DNA of 64,000 bases from the NCBI RefSeq assembly GCF_003324485.1, contig NZ_QODK01000003.1:496001-560000 (forward strand), written 5' to 3'. The position numbers and the translations under genes are program-made. The stretch is from Cohaesibacter intestini (GTDB lineage Bacteria; Pseudomonadota; Alphaproteobacteria; Rhizobiales; Cohaesibacteraceae). How positions within the stretch are numbered: position 1 is the stretch's first letter; every line of letters starts with the position of its first letter. Under the pieces are notes generated by a model that was not told where the DNA came from, ran no database searches, and saw only the letters and a program-made list of their open reading frames with translations. Below are positions 9,321 through 18,423 of this stretch, one piece after another.

Positions 9321-10858
9321 TGACCAAAGCAACCCCGATCATCCTCAATCCGTCTGACACCATCGCCATCCTGCCAAGCGGGGCGCGTGCGGGTGACGAT
9401 CCGTTGCAGCTCGGCGCGCCATTGGCCGTCAATATCATGCCCGGTCACAAGATCGCCCGCGTGGCTCATAAGTCAGGGGACGCGATCTTGAAATTTGGCG
9501 AGAAAATCGGCGTGGCAACTGAAGACATCACCCCCGGTGCCCATGTCCATTCGCACAATTGCGCCTTTTCCGACCATGACCAATCTTACCAGATCGGGTG
9601 CGATCTGGATACTGCGCGGGCGGCAGTCCCCAAAGTCAGCCCGCGCAGTTTTATGGGTTACAAGCGCCGCAACGGGCAGGTGGGGACACGCAACTTCATT
9701 GCCCTTTGCGCCACGGTCAATTGCTCAGCCACCGTCATCCGTCAGGCCGCCGCTGAACTCAATGCGTCGGGTATTTTGGAGCAATATGCCCATGTCGATG
9801 GGGTGGTGGGCCTGACCCACAGTACCGGCTGCGGAATGAGCGGCATGCGAGACTTTGGCCTCCTCGAGCGCGTGCTCTGGGGCTATGCCACCCATCCCAA
9901 TGTCGGCGCGACCATTTTTGTCGGCTTGGGCTGCGAAATGATGCAGGTCGCCCGGATGAAAGAGATCTTTCAGGCCGAAGGACAGAAGACCAATCTTGAT
10001 CATTTTCACAGTCTGGCCATTCAGGAAGTCGGCGGCACCCGCAAGACCATCGAGGCCATCAAGGCCAAGGTGCTGGACCTGCTGCCCGAGGTGAACAAGG
10101 CACGGCGCGAACCATGCCCGGCTTCGGCCCTCAAAATCGCTTTGCAATGCGGCGGCTCAGATGGCTTTTCCGGCATCACCGCCAATCCGGCTCTGGGCAA
10201 GACCGCCGATCTGCTGGCCGGTCTTGGGGCGACGGCCATTCTGTCCGAGACGCCGGAGATTTACGGCGCTGAACAGCTGTTGCTGCGCCGGGCCGCCAGC
10301 CAAGAAGTGGCCGACAAGCTGATCGCCCAGATCAAATGGTGGGAGCATTATGTCGAGATCAACAATGGCAGCCTAGACAACAATCCAAGCCCCGGTAACA
10401 AGGCCGGTGGCCTGACCACTATTTTGGAAAAATCCCTTGGTGCAACTGCCAAGTCCGGCTCAACACCCCTGACTGCGGTCTATGATTATGGCGAGCAGGT
10501 CACCGAACCGGGCTTTGTCTATATGGACACGCCCGGCTATGACCCGGTCTGCGCCACAGGCCAGATTGCGGGCGGGGCCCATATGGTGGTCTTCACCACC
10601 GGGCGTGGCTCGGCCTTTGGCTCCAAACCGGCGCCAACCATCAAAGTCGCCACCAATGACCGTCTGTTCGAAGCCATGCCCGACGATATGGACATCAATT
10701 GCGGTGACATCCTAAGCGCGGGCATCTCGCTCGACGCCAAGGGTGCGGAGATCCTCGATCTGATCCTCGCGGTGGCCTCGGGCGAGCCAACCAAATCCGA
10801 ATTGCTGGGGCTGGGGGACCATGAATTCATCCCTTGGCAGGTCGGCGCGGTGATGTGA
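9320..10858 (+). CDS. uxaA: Altronate dehydratase UxaA
   Basis: A 512-aa iron-dependent dehydratase (EC 4.2.1.7) that converts D-altronate to 2-keto-3-deoxygluconate. It has the two-part structure of UxaA: an N-terminal SAF domain (about 1-100, with GAHVHSHNC) and a large catalytic domain containing GTRNFIALCATVNCSATV, THSTGCGMSG, LQCGGSDGFSG and GNKAGGLTTILEKSLG. The Cys residues in these motifs are likely metal ligands. The start codon overlaps the uxuA stop. It completes the galacturonate branch after UxaC and UxaB. Confidence 0.95.
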   Translation: MTKATPIILNPSDTIAILPSGARAGDDPLQLGAPLAVNIMPGHKIARVAHKSGDAILKFGEKIGVATEDITPGAHVHSHNCAFSDHDQSYQIGCDLDTARAAVPKVSPRSFMGYKRRNGQVGTRNFIALCATVNCSATVIRQAAAELNASGILEQYAHVDGVVGLTHSTGCGMSGMRDFGLLERVLWGYATHPNVGATIFVGLGCEMMQVARMKEIFQAEGQKTNLDHFHSLAIQEVGGTRKTIEAIKAKVLDLLPEVNKARREPCPASALKIALQCGGSDGFSGITANPALGKTADLLAGLGATAILSETPEIYGAEQLLLRRAASQEVADKLIAQIKWWEHYVEINNGSLDNNPSPGNKAGGLTTILEKSLGATAKSGSTPLTAVYDYGEQVTEPGFVYMDTPGYDPVCATGQIAGGAHMVVFTTGRGSAFGSKPAPTIKVATNDRLFEAMPDDMDINCGDILSAGISLDAKGAEILDLILAVASGEPTKSELLGLGDHEFIPWQVGAVM

Positions 10859-10913
10859 TCCGCCCCCTCTCTCTCGACCCAACTTCTGAACGAACTGTAA
10901 GAGGCCCAATGCC

Positions 10914-12386
10914 ATGCAACGCATCAATCAAAGCCAGCTAGAAGGCAGACCCCGCCCGAGCGAACGGGTGATCCAGTTTGGCGAAGGCAACTTTCTGCGT
11001 GCCTTCATGGACTGGAAAATTGACCGGATGAACGAAGCCACGGGCAGCGACTTTGGCATTGTTGTGGTGCGCCCCATCGATGGCGGCATCCCACACAGCC
11101 TCAATGACAGCGATGGAGTCTATACGGTTCTGTCTCGCGGGGTCGGAAGCGATGGCAAAGCGGTCAGCGAAAGTCGCGCCATTGCCGCAGTTCGGCGCGA
11201 AATGTCAGCGGTCGCCGACTGGAACGACGTGCTGGCCTTGGCCCACAATCCTGATATCTCTGTGGTCATTTCCAACACCACCGAAGCAGGCATCACCTAC
11301 AGCCCCGATTGCCAGCGCGACGATGCACCGCCAGCGACCTTTCCGGCCAAGGTGACGCGCCTGCTAATGGAACGCTTCGAGAGCCTAGGCGGCAGCGAAG
11401 CGCCGGGCTTTCAGTTTCTGCCATGCGAGTTGATCGACCACAATGCCGATGAATTGAAACGCTGCGTGCTGGCCTATGCCGATCAATGGCAGCTTGGGGC
11501 GGATTTTATCGACTGGGTCCATAATGCCAACGCCTTTTACAACACGTTGGTCGACCGCATCGTGCCGGGCTTCCCCCGCGATGAAATCAACGAAATCGAA
11601 CAAAGCCTCGGTTATCATGATCCACTGTTGGTGACGGCGGAATTATTCCATTTTCTCGTCATCGAACAGCGCGAAGGCCAGCCGGACCTCAAAATCCCGA
11701 TAGCAGAAGCCGACGAAGGCACCATCATTGTGCCCAATGCCGATGGCTATAAAGAGCGCAAGGTGGCGATCCTCAACGGGGCTCATACCGGCCTGTGTCC
11801 GCTCGCGTTGCTTGGCAACAGCCTCGCCGTGCGTGAAACCATGCAAAGTGCCCCGGCCAAGGCCTTTTTGCGCGCTATGTTGGAGCGGGAAATCCTGCCC
11901 TATCTCTCGCTGCCGCGCGAAGAACTGGAAGCCTTTAGCGCCGAAGTTTTGCGGCGCTTTGAAAATCCCTTCATCCTGCATCGCTGGCACGATATTTCGC
12001 TCAATGGCATTGCCAAATTCCATACCCGCAATCTGCCCCGCTTTAAGGCCTGCTGGCAGGCGACAGGCGCGCCATCACGCCTGATGAGCCTGTCGCTCGC
12101 CGCGTGGCTGGTTTTCTATCAGGGCGACTTTGCTGGCAGCGAAACCCTGCCACCACGCGATGATCTAGAGGTCATCGATCACTTTGATGTCTTCAAGCAA
12201 ATTGGCGAACAGGATGGTCGCAAGGCGATGATCCGCGCTTATCTGACAGAGGAAAGCTTCTGGGGCGAAAGCCTCGCATCCGACGATCTCGTCGCCATGG
12301 TCACCGAGGCCCATGCCTTCTTGACCAATCATCCCTTTACGCTCGACCGTCTGGACGCTTGGTCGACCTCCAACCCTTCCGCCTAA
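10914..12386 (+). CDS. uxaB: Tagaturonate reductase (altronate oxidoreductase) UxaB
   Basis: A 490-aa NAD-dependent long-chain mannitol dehydrogenase-family enzyme (EC 1.1.1.58) reducing tagaturonate to altronate. VIQFGEGNFLRAFMDW is the N-terminal nucleotide-binding motif, followed by VVVRPIDGG, ISNTTEAGITYS and LVDRIVPGFPRDE. KERKVAILNGAHTGL contains the catalytic Lys and His of the family. These stretches resemble E. coli UxaB more than fructuronate reductase UxuB. No separate UxuB is visible in the window, so fructuronate reduction must be done elsewhere or by this enzyme. It lies between uxaA and kduD on the same strand. Confidence 0.92.
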   Translation: MQRINQSQLEGRPRPSERVIQFGEGNFLRAFMDWKIDRMNEATGSDFGIVVVRPIDGGIPHSLNDSDGVYTVLSRGVGSDGKAVSESRAIAAVRREMSAVADWNDVLALAHNPDISVVISNTTEAGITYSPDCQRDDAPPATFPAKVTRLLMERFESLGGSEAPGFQFLPCELIDHNADELKRCVLAYADQWQLGADFIDWVHNANAFYNTLVDRIVPGFPRDEINEIEQSLGYHDPLLVTAELFHFLVIEQREGQPDLKIPIAEADEGTIIVPNADGYKERKVAILNGAHTGLCPLALLGNSLAVRETMQSAPAKAFLRAMLEREILPYLSLPREELEAFSAEVLRRFENPFILHRWHDISLNGIAKFHTRNLPRFKACWQATGAPSRLMSLSLAAWLVFYQGDFAGSETLPPRDDLEVIDHFDVFKQIGEQDGRKAMIRAYLTEESFWGESLASDDLVAMVTEAHAFLTNHPFTLDRLDAWSTSNPSA

Positions 12387-12401
12387 ACAGGAGCCAAATG
12401 C

Positions 12402-13160
12402 ATGCAGAACTTTATGGATCTATCCGGTAAAATTGCCATTGTAACTGGTTGTGACACGGGTCTTGGCCAAGGCATGGCCGTTGGTCTGGCAAAAGCCGGC
12501 TGTGACATTGCCGGAGTGAACATCGTTGAACCATCTGAAACAAAGGACATGATCGAGGGCTTGGGGCGCAAGTTCCTTGATATCCGCGCCAACCTGATGA
12601 AGACGGATGACATTCCATCCATCGTTGAGAAGACGGTGTCGGAATATGGTCGTATCGACATTCTGGTCAACAATGCCGGGATCATTCGCCGTGAGGATGC
12701 GATCAATTTCTCCGAGGCAGACTGGGATGATGTGATGAACATCAACATCAAGTCGGTCTTCTTCCTCAGTCAGGCTGTCGCAAAGCAATTTGTTGCGCAG
12801 AATGAAGGTGGCAAAATCGTCAACATTGCCTCCATGCTGTCTTTCCAGGGCGGAATCCGGGTGCCTTCATACACCGCATCCAAAAGCGCCGTTATGGGCG
12901 TCACCCGTCTGTTGGCCAACGAATGGGCAAAGCATGGCATCAATGTCAATGCCATCGCACCGGGCTATATGGCGACCAACAACACTGCGGCCTTGCGGGC
13001 AGACGAAGCGCGCAACGCGGAAATCCTTGGTCGCATCCCCGCAGGTCGCTGGGGCTTGCCGAGTGATCTTGAAGGCCCAGTTGTCTTTCTAAGCTCCGAT
13101 GCGTCCAGCTATATCAATGGCTACACCATCGCGGTGGATGGCGGCTGGTTGGCACGCTAA
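12402..13160 (+). CDS. kduD: 2-deoxy-D-gluconate 3-dehydrogenase KduD (SDR family)
   Basis: A 252-aa classical short-chain dehydrogenase. TGCDTGLGQG is the cofactor motif, NNAGI the structural NNAG, and Ser (NIASMLSF), Tyr and Lys (YTASKSA) form the catalytic set. Length and overall sequence agree with KduD (EC 1.1.1.127), which reduces 2,5-diketo-3-deoxygluconate to 2-keto-3-deoxygluconate. It closes the uronate gene run 15 bases after uxaB. Together with KdgF and KduI it makes a complete route from unsaturated uronates released by polysaccharide lyases. No kinase or aldolase for the product is in the window. Confidence 0.9.
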   Translation: MQNFMDLSGKIAIVTGCDTGLGQGMAVGLAKAGCDIAGVNIVEPSETKDMIEGLGRKFLDIRANLMKTDDIPSIVEKTVSEYGRIDILVNNAGIIRREDAINFSEADWDDVMNINIKSVFFLSQAVAKQFVAQNEGGKIVNIASMLSFQGGIRVPSYTASKSAVMGVTRLLANEWAKHGINVNAIAPGYMATNNTAALRADEARNAEILGRIPAGRWGLPSDLEGPVVFLSSDASSYINGYTIAVDGGWLAR

Positions 13161-13240
13161 TCCCCATTGTTTGATAAGGGGAAACGGCCATTGACTGCCC
13201 CTGAAAAGATGGCTGTTTTCTCTGCAATGATCCGGCAAGG

Positions 13241-14278
13241 TCAAATGTTGAACTTGCACTTGATGACGGGCTTGAGCAGTTGGTGGCTGGGTGTCCTGTC
13301 TGGTGTCTGAGCCTCTTCATGCGCATGATGTGTCTTCAAGCGACACTTTGCACGCAGCAGCTCGGCCTCCAGATTATGGGTGATGACAAAATCCATCGCG
13401 TTGCTTTCGAGCAGTTGGCGCGATGTGTCATTCAACTCATGGCCGACAAACAACACCTCCTCGCGCAAGCCCGCTTCGTGCAAGGCGCGGGCAATGCCTG
13501 CATTGCCGCCCGCCATATTATAGACAGCGATTGGCGGATCATCCCGTCTCAAAGCCTCTCGCAACAGATGATAGGAGCTTTCGGAATTGTCCGTCGCATT
13601 CAAAAGCTCGACCACTGACAGGTCCGGATAGGCACTGCGCAACAGACGGCGAAATCCCAGCTCTCGCTCTTCCTGACAGCGATAGGGTGCGCTGACCAGC
13701 ATCAGAACGTCGCCCTGAGGCTGCCTGCCATAGCGACCGATCAGATGGGCGGCACACAGGCCCGACGCCACCTGATCCATGCCCGCATAGCTGATGCGGC
13801 GAGTATTCTGCTGATCGGTCGTCAGGCAAACCACGCCTTTGCCTTGCTCGGCAAGGGCCTCAATGGCGCGGGAGATCGCCGGATGCTCCCGGCTGACAAT
13901 GATAATGCCATCCAGCGCCTCACCCCAATCCAGCACCTTGTCGGAAAAGGCCCCGGCATCGAACTGGTTGGTCAGAGTGGAGTGAAGTTGGAAGCAGATG
14001 CTTTTGTCCGTCTGATTGCTCTGATGCGCCAGAGCCTTCAGTGTGCCGGTGAAGGATGAACCAGAATCGATCAGCATGCCGATGGTCAGCTGGTGCCCTG
14101 TCTCCCGATCTCCGCTTCTCGAAGCATCCAGCGCCTTCAGGGCCTCATTTACCCGCAGCGCCTTGGCGGCAGACACCCCGCCACGATCATTCAACACCCG
14201 ATCAACGGTCGCCGTCGATACGCCCGCCTGTCGTGCAATATCCGCGATCGAGGGAGCCAGTTTGCTTGCGCGTCTCAT
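13241..14278 (-). CDS. LacI-family transcriptional regulator with sugar-binding domain
   Basis: A 345-aa LacI-type repressor. The N-terminal helix-turn-helix reads SIADIARQAGVSTATVDRVL (about residues 10-29), and a periplasmic-binding-like effector domain fills the rest. The usual LacI hinge is poorly preserved. The gene is convergent with kduD and divergent from the IolI-like gene, so either could be a target; TTGAT-rich palindromes lie in the divergent spacer. The C-terminal 30 residues are His- and basic-rich and look less conserved. The ligand is not predictable from sequence, though an inositol or uronate intermediate is plausible from position. Confidence 0.85.
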   Translation of the reverse strand: MRRASKLAPSIADIARQAGVSTATVDRVLNDRGGVSAAKALRVNEALKALDASRSGDRETGHQLTIGMLIDSGSSFTGTLKALAHQSNQTDKSICFQLHSTLTNQFDAGAFSDKVLDWGEALDGIIIVSREHPAISRAIEALAEQGKGVVCLTTDQQNTRRISYAGMDQVASGLCAAHLIGRYGRQPQGDVLMLVSAPYRCQEERELGFRRLLRSAYPDLSVVELLNATDNSESSYHLLREALRRDDPPIAVYNMAGGNAGIARALHEAGLREEVLFVGHELNDTSRQLLESNAMDFVITHNLEAELLRAKCRLKTHHAHEEAQTPDRTPSHQLLKPVIKCKFNI

Positions 14279-14291
14279 GCTCTTTCTTTTC

Positions 14292-14354
14292 TTGATCGAA
14301 CTTCCTTGTGAATAGCTTCATTTGATATCAAGTATGATGGTAATTCAATCAAGT
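14292..14354. promoter_or_regulatory. Cluster of TTGAT palindromes in the lacI/iolI divergent spacer
   Basis: The spacer holds TTGATCGAA (14292-14300), the perfect palindrome TTGATATCAA (14322-14331) and TTCAATCAAGTT (14343-14354). Repeated TTGAT half-sites between a LacI gene and its divergent neighbour suggest operators for the 13241-14278 regulator. They differ clearly from the TTGCAA sites used elsewhere in the inositol locus. Confidence 0.4.
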
Positions 14355-14568
14355 TTCTAGCGCAATGCATCATTGGGCAGAAGATGGCTCATCCGGTGAT
14401 AAACAAAGACAATTAAAAACAACAGGTTGTAGAATATTCTTTGCTTCCGAAATTGGGTTGATGCCTGCGTTGACAGGTGAAGATCTGCGAAACTAGAGTG
14501 CAGAACAAGGAAAGATGTTGATGGCAGTTCCATCAAATTCTGACATCTTCTATTGGAGGACTTCCCTG

Positions 14569-15381
14569 ATGAGCATTCGCTTTTCGATCAATCACATGAT
14601 CGCGCCCAACATGCCACTTGCCGACTTTTTCGCCTTTGTCAAAGCCCAGAATGTGGGACTGGTCGAAATCCGCAACGACATCGCCAATGACCCGATGGCT
14701 TTGGGACTTGATCCGGCAGAAGTGAAGGATTTGGCGGCCCAAAATGGCGTGGAAATCTGCACCATCAACGCCCTGCAGCGCTTCAATGAATGGAATGATA
14801 CCCGCGCGACTGAAGCCAAAGCATTGATCGATTATGCGGCCCAATGCGGGGCCAAAGGGCTGGTCATGTGCCCGGTCAATGACCATGATTATGGCAAGAG
14901 CGAACAGGAACTCGACGACACTCTGCGCCAGTCCCTGACCGCTTTAAAGCCAATGTATGAAGAGGCGGGCATCATCGGTCTGGTCGAGCCGCTCGGCTTC
15001 CCGCAATGCTCCCTGCGGCTGAAAGAAAAAGCCGTCGCCGCCATCCGTGACGTGGCAGGTGAGGGCGTCTTCCGCCTCGTGCATGACACCTTTCACCATC
15101 ACCTCGCCGGTGAGCAGAGCTTCTTTGCCGATATGACCGGCCTTATTCACATTTCCGGTGTCGAAGATCCGGCCATTGCTGTTGCCGACATGCTCGACGA
15201 TCATCGCATTCTGGTCGGTGAAGCGGACCGCCTCGACAATATTGGCCAGCTGAAACTGCTGCTCGCAACCGGCTATGACGGCCCGGTCTCGTTTGAGCCA
15301 TTTGCCGCCGAAATTCACCAGCTCGACGATGTTGCCCCGCTGCTGAACCAGTCGATGGATTATATCAAAGCAGCGCTCTAA
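14569..15381 (+). CDS. iolI: IolI-like sugar isomerase (TIM barrel; 2-keto-myo-inositol isomerase family)
   Basis: A 270-aa xylose-isomerase-like TIM-barrel protein. The patterns NALQRFNEW, VEPLGFPQCSLR, VHDTFHHHLAGE, HISGVED and VSFEPF line up with IolI, which interconverts 2-keto-myo-inositol and 1-keto-D-chiro-inositol; Glu, Asp, His and Glu in these motifs are the expected metal ligands. The start at 14569 has GGAGG close upstream; earlier in-frame ATGs (14515, 14521) do not. It is followed by a terminator, so it is probably transcribed alone. Its location beside iolG supports inositol metabolism, but related isomerases act on other sugars. Confidence 0.7.
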   Translation: MSIRFSINHMIAPNMPLADFFAFVKAQNVGLVEIRNDIANDPMALGLDPAEVKDLAAQNGVEICTINALQRFNEWNDTRATEAKALIDYAAQCGAKGLVMCPVNDHDYGKSEQELDDTLRQSLTALKPMYEEAGIIGLVEPLGFPQCSLRLKEKAVAAIRDVAGEGVFRLVHDTFHHHLAGEQSFFADMTGLIHISGVEDPAIAVADMLDDHRILVGEADRLDNIGQLKLLLATGYDGPVSFEPFAAEIHQLDDVAPLLNQSMDYIKAAL

Positions 15382-15410
15382 ATCTGCTCCCAAACCAGTT
15401 CGGAGCACTA

Positions 15411-15445
15411 TCCCGGCGGGGGATCACGGCCCCGTCGGGATATTT
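15411..15445 (+). terminator. Intrinsic terminator after the iolI-like gene
   Basis: The arms TCCCGGCGGGG and CCCCGTCGGGA, with one G-U pair, enclose a 7-8 base loop and are followed by a short TATTTT tract. Confidence 0.75.
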
Positions 15446-15457
15446 TGCAAGGCCAAT

Positions 15458-15471
15458 TGCAATCGGTTTCA
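15458..15471. promoter_or_regulatory. LacI-type operator upstream of iolG
   Basis: TGCAATCGGTTTCA fits the general LacI-family operator pattern of two inverted half-sites around a central CG. The same sequence occurs at 27191 and a close relative at 23127, both in front of inositol genes, so a shared regulator (probably the LacI encoded at 31900) is inferred. Confidence 0.7.
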
Positions 15472-15741
15472 AAAATATGAGGAAAACTGACCTCATGCCG
15501 CCGTGCGGCGTGATCTGGTGATTAAAAATCCCAACGAGATAGGCTATCCTAAAAATGGAAAAGACTAAGGGAATAGTGGGGAGGAAATCCGCTTTTCACG
15601 TTTATTTAAGCCAGGGCAGTCGGCTTTGCTTATCTGTCGTGACCGGTTGCATCAACAGCCGCAAATGACACCTCTTTTGCCCCATAATTGCAGGGAACCC
15701 ACCCCTCGGGGCCTCATTTTGTTAAGATAGGGAAATTGATC

Positions 15742-16728
15742 ATGATCTCCATCGGACTGATCGGTGCCGGACGCATCGGAAAACTGCATGCAGCCAACAT
15801 CGCGGCGTCTGCCAAAGCCAAACTTGCCTGCGTCGCCGACGCCATTCCGGCCGCCGCTGACGCATTGGCCGCAGACTATGGCATCCCGGCTATCACTGTC
15901 GAAGCCATGCTGGCAGACCCGTCTGTCGACGCCGTCTTTGTTTGCTCCTCCACCGACACCCATGCCGACTTCACGGAGCAGGCTGCGCTGGCTGGCAAGC
16001 ATGTCTTTTGCGAAAAGCCCGTCGACGCCTCCACCGACCGCATTCGCGCCTGCCTCGACACCGTCGAAAAAACCGGCAAGCAACTGATGATCGGCTTCAA
16101 CCGCCGCTTCGACCCCAACTTTGCCAGCGTTCGCGCCCGCATCGAAGCCGGTGAAATCGGCGAAGTCGAGCTGGTTCAGATCACCTCCCGCGACCCGTCC
16201 GCCCCGCCGATTGACTATGTCAAACGCTCCGGCGGCCTGTTCCGCGACATGATGATCCACGATCTCGACATGGCCCGCTTCCTGCTGGGGGAGGAGCCTG
16301 TGTCCCTGTTCGCCCGTGGTTCCTGTCAGGTGGATGAAGAAATTGGCAAGGTCGGCGATGTTGACACCGCCGTGGCCGTGCTCGAAACCGCCAGCGGCAA
16401 AATCTGCCAGATCTCCAACTCCCGCCGCGCCACCTATGGCTATGACCAGCGCATCGAAGTGCATGGCTCCAAAGGCATGCTGAGCGCCGGCAACTGCCGC
16501 GCCACCACCGTGACCTATGCCAACGCCGACGGCTATCAGGTCGACCCGGCCCTCGACTTCTTCCTCGAACGCTATGGTCAGGCTTTCGTCAACGAACTGA
16601 ACAGCTTCGTCGATCTGTGCGAAGGCAAGGATGTCGCCGTCCCACTCGGCTATGACGGCCTGCGCGCGCAGTTGCTCGCCGACGCCGCCGACGCCTCCGT
16701 GAGAGACGGCCAACTGAAGCAGCTCTGA
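15742..16728 (+). CDS. iolG: Inositol 2-dehydrogenase IolG
   Basis: A 328-aa Gfo/Idh/MocA-family NAD-dependent dehydrogenase (EC 1.1.1.18), the first step of myo-inositol catabolism, giving 2-keto-myo-inositol. GLIGAGRIGKLHAANI is the dinucleotide-binding motif, HVFCEKPVDAS carries the Glu-Lys-Pro signature, and RDMMIHDLDMARF holds the catalytic Asp and His. The opening ATG at 15742 is chosen because the Rossmann motif begins right after it; upstream codons add an unlikely leader. The ribosome site, AGGGAA, is weak. A LacI-type operator lies about 270 bases upstream and a terminator follows. Confidence 0.88.
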   Translation: MISIGLIGAGRIGKLHAANIAASAKAKLACVADAIPAAADALAADYGIPAITVEAMLADPSVDAVFVCSSTDTHADFTEQAALAGKHVFCEKPVDASTDRIRACLDTVEKTGKQLMIGFNRRFDPNFASVRARIEAGEIGEVELVQITSRDPSAPPIDYVKRSGGLFRDMMIHDLDMARFLLGEEPVSLFARGSCQVDEEIGKVGDVDTAVAVLETASGKICQISNSRRATYGYDQRIEVHGSKGMLSAGNCRATTVTYANADGYQVDPALDFFLERYGQAFVNELNSFVDLCEGKDVAVPLGYDGLRAQLLADAADASVRDGQLKQL

Positions 16729-16751
16729 TTGAGCGTCAAATTGTGAGACAG

Positions 16752-16784
16752 AAAAGCCGGGAGCCAAGTGCTTCCGGCTTTTTT
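16752..16784 (+). terminator. Intrinsic terminator after iolG
   Basis: AAAAGCCGGGAG pairs with CTTCCGGCTTTT around an 8-9 base loop, ending in six T residues. It is also reasonably symmetrical. Confidence 0.85.
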
Positions 16785-16959
16785 GTGGGTGGGGGATTGA
16801 GCGAGAATGGCAGAGCTGTCATTCGCCACGCGTTCAAAGCCGACACTCTGAAAGAAAAAGCATTCGTTTGCGTCCTCACAAACGTCGAATATAATCCTAG
16901 GTTTTTATTTATTCGAGTGCTACTAATCCCACAAGATAACTAATAGAAGGCCAAGCAAA

Positions 16960-18000
16960 ATGACAAGCGATCTAACGGTTTGGGGTATCCACATGGGAGC
17001 TCATGTTGCTGACCGCCCAATCGAGGGAGGCTATGTTGCCATCGGTTGGAAGGAAATGGGCGATTTGCGGAAAATTGCTCCCAACCGTGAAGCGTTTAAA
17101 GATGCTGTTGCCAAAACCTACCCAGATCGGAAAGCTGGTGCGATTCCAGTCGATGCAGGCACAATGTTCAAATTCCTGCATGAAATCAAATCTGGTGATA
17201 TCGTGATCTATCCGTCCAAAACGGATCGAATGGTAAATCTTGGGCGGTTCATGGGAGAATTGTCTTACATCGAAGACAATGAGGATGATTACCCAACCCG
17301 TCAGAAAGTGGAATGGCTTGGGCATTTCCCCAGAGATGAGTTTAGTCAGAGTGCGTTGCATGAAATTGGATCATTCATCACGGTTTTTCGCGTCAGAAAA
17401 CACGCTGAAGAGTTCTTGACCAAGGCTTCTCTTGGTGGCGCTCCGGTGTCTCTGCTACCGAAGCAGGCTCCATCTGAAAATCAGGACGAAATAACAGACG
17501 ACGATAGAGCTACGCTTTCTGCTACAATGCAGGCGGAAGCCAGTGCAGATGATTTTGTCATAAAGCGTTTGATGACCGAGCTATCTGGCCACCAATTTGA
17601 GGAATTTGTGGCCCATCTCTTGGAATGTATGGGGTATACGGCCCGCGTGACGCCAAAATCCGGTGATGGAGGCGTCGATGTCATCGCGCATATGGATCCA
17701 CTGGGATTCCAGCCCCCAATCGTCAAAGTGCAATGTAAAAGGACAACCAACCAGACGCCTCGACCAGATGTTGATCAATTGCTTGGAACTCTCGGCGATG
17801 GTGAGTATGGGCTGTTTATTAATCTTGGCTCGTATGCGCGGGGCGCTGTTGAACTTGAGCGAAACAGAGCAAAACTGAGATTGATTAACGGTGAGCAATT
17901 GGTCGAACTGATCTTCGAGCACTATGGGAAATTAGTTCCCCGGTATCGAGCCATCATACCCCTTAAACAGATATTTGTTCCCGATCTCCCGCAAGGTTAG
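16960..18000 (+). CDS. Mrr-type restriction endonuclease with N-terminal EVE/PUA-like domain
   Basis: A 346-aa protein in two parts. Residues about 1-150 look like an EVE/PUA-type modified-base reader: VAIGWKEMGDL near the start, then FLHEIKSGDIVIYPSK and TVFRVRK. Residues about 205-320 are an Mrr catalytic domain: SGHQFEEFVAHLLECMGY, then GDGGVDVIAH with the catalytic Asp and VQCKR with the Gln-x-Lys of the PD-(D/E)XK fold. Enzymes of this kind cut DNA carrying modified bases and serve in phage defence; that role is inferred. The coding sequence is visibly richer in A and T than iolG upstream, suggesting acquisition. Two small nuclease-like genes follow closely. Confidence 0.8.
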   Translation: MTSDLTVWGIHMGAHVADRPIEGGYVAIGWKEMGDLRKIAPNREAFKDAVAKTYPDRKAGAIPVDAGTMFKFLHEIKSGDIVIYPSKTDRMVNLGRFMGELSYIEDNEDDYPTRQKVEWLGHFPRDEFSQSALHEIGSFITVFRVRKHAEEFLTKASLGGAPVSLLPKQAPSENQDEITDDDRATLSATMQAEASADDFVIKRLMTELSGHQFEEFVAHLLECMGYTARVTPKSGDGGVDVIAHMDPLGFQPPIVKVQCKRTTNQTPRPDVDQLLGTLGDGEYGLFINLGSYARGAVELERNRAKLRLINGEQLVELIFEHYGKLVPRYRAIIPLKQIFVPDLPQG

Positions 18001-18009
18001 GGCCGTGCG

Positions 18010-18423
18010 ATGAAAAAACTTGCCCACCAACAAGCCGGAGAACTGGGTGAAGCTCTAGCCCTAGCTAAACTTAACAGTCTTGGTTTTGCAGCCTACGCTA
18101 GTCCTGCAGGAGCGCCAGGACACGATCTTATGGTCGTTGTGGATGGAAAGGCTTTGTCTGTTGAGGTGAAAACGCGACAATATATTGATCGAGAGAGTGA
18201 AATTACCCGCTGGCCGGTCTTGATGGCAACAAAGGGGGATGCTGATTTGTTTTTATTTGTTGCGCTAAACATCACATCTTTGTCACCCACGTTCTACCTT
18301 TTGACAAACGAACAGGCACTCGCTTGCCACAGGTCGGACCCAACTCGCGAGAAGTCGGGTAATTGCTTGCCTAGCGCCGTGCGACGCACCGTCAAAGCAA
18401 ATGACTTTGGAGCATTGCAATGA
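18010..18423 (+). CDS. Small PD-(D/E)XK nuclease-like protein, function unknown
   Basis: A 137-aa soluble protein. Near the N-terminus AGELGEALALAKLNSLGF gives the first helix with a Glu, followed by GHDLMVV and LSVEVKTRQ. This Glu, Asp, Glu-x-Lys order matches the PD-(D/E)XK core seen in Holliday-junction resolvase-like and restriction-like nucleases. I do not recognise a named family. It begins 9 bases after the Mrr-like gene and its stop overlaps the next start (ATGA), so the three genes form one unit. Base composition is low in G+C, down to about 40% in parts. It may supply a nuclease or a partner subunit for the defence-like neighbour. Confidence 0.6.
   Translation: MKKLAHQQAGELGEALALAKLNSLGFAAYASPAGAPGHDLMVVVDGKALSVEVKTRQYIDRESEITRWPVLMATKGDADLFLFVALNITSLSPTFYLLTNEQALACHRSDPTREKSGNCLPSAVRRTVKANDFGALQ

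Noticed and set aside
13163-13182. CCCC...GGGG inverted repeat after kduD as terminator
   Set aside because: Only four paired bases with a 12-base loop and no T tract; too weak to call.
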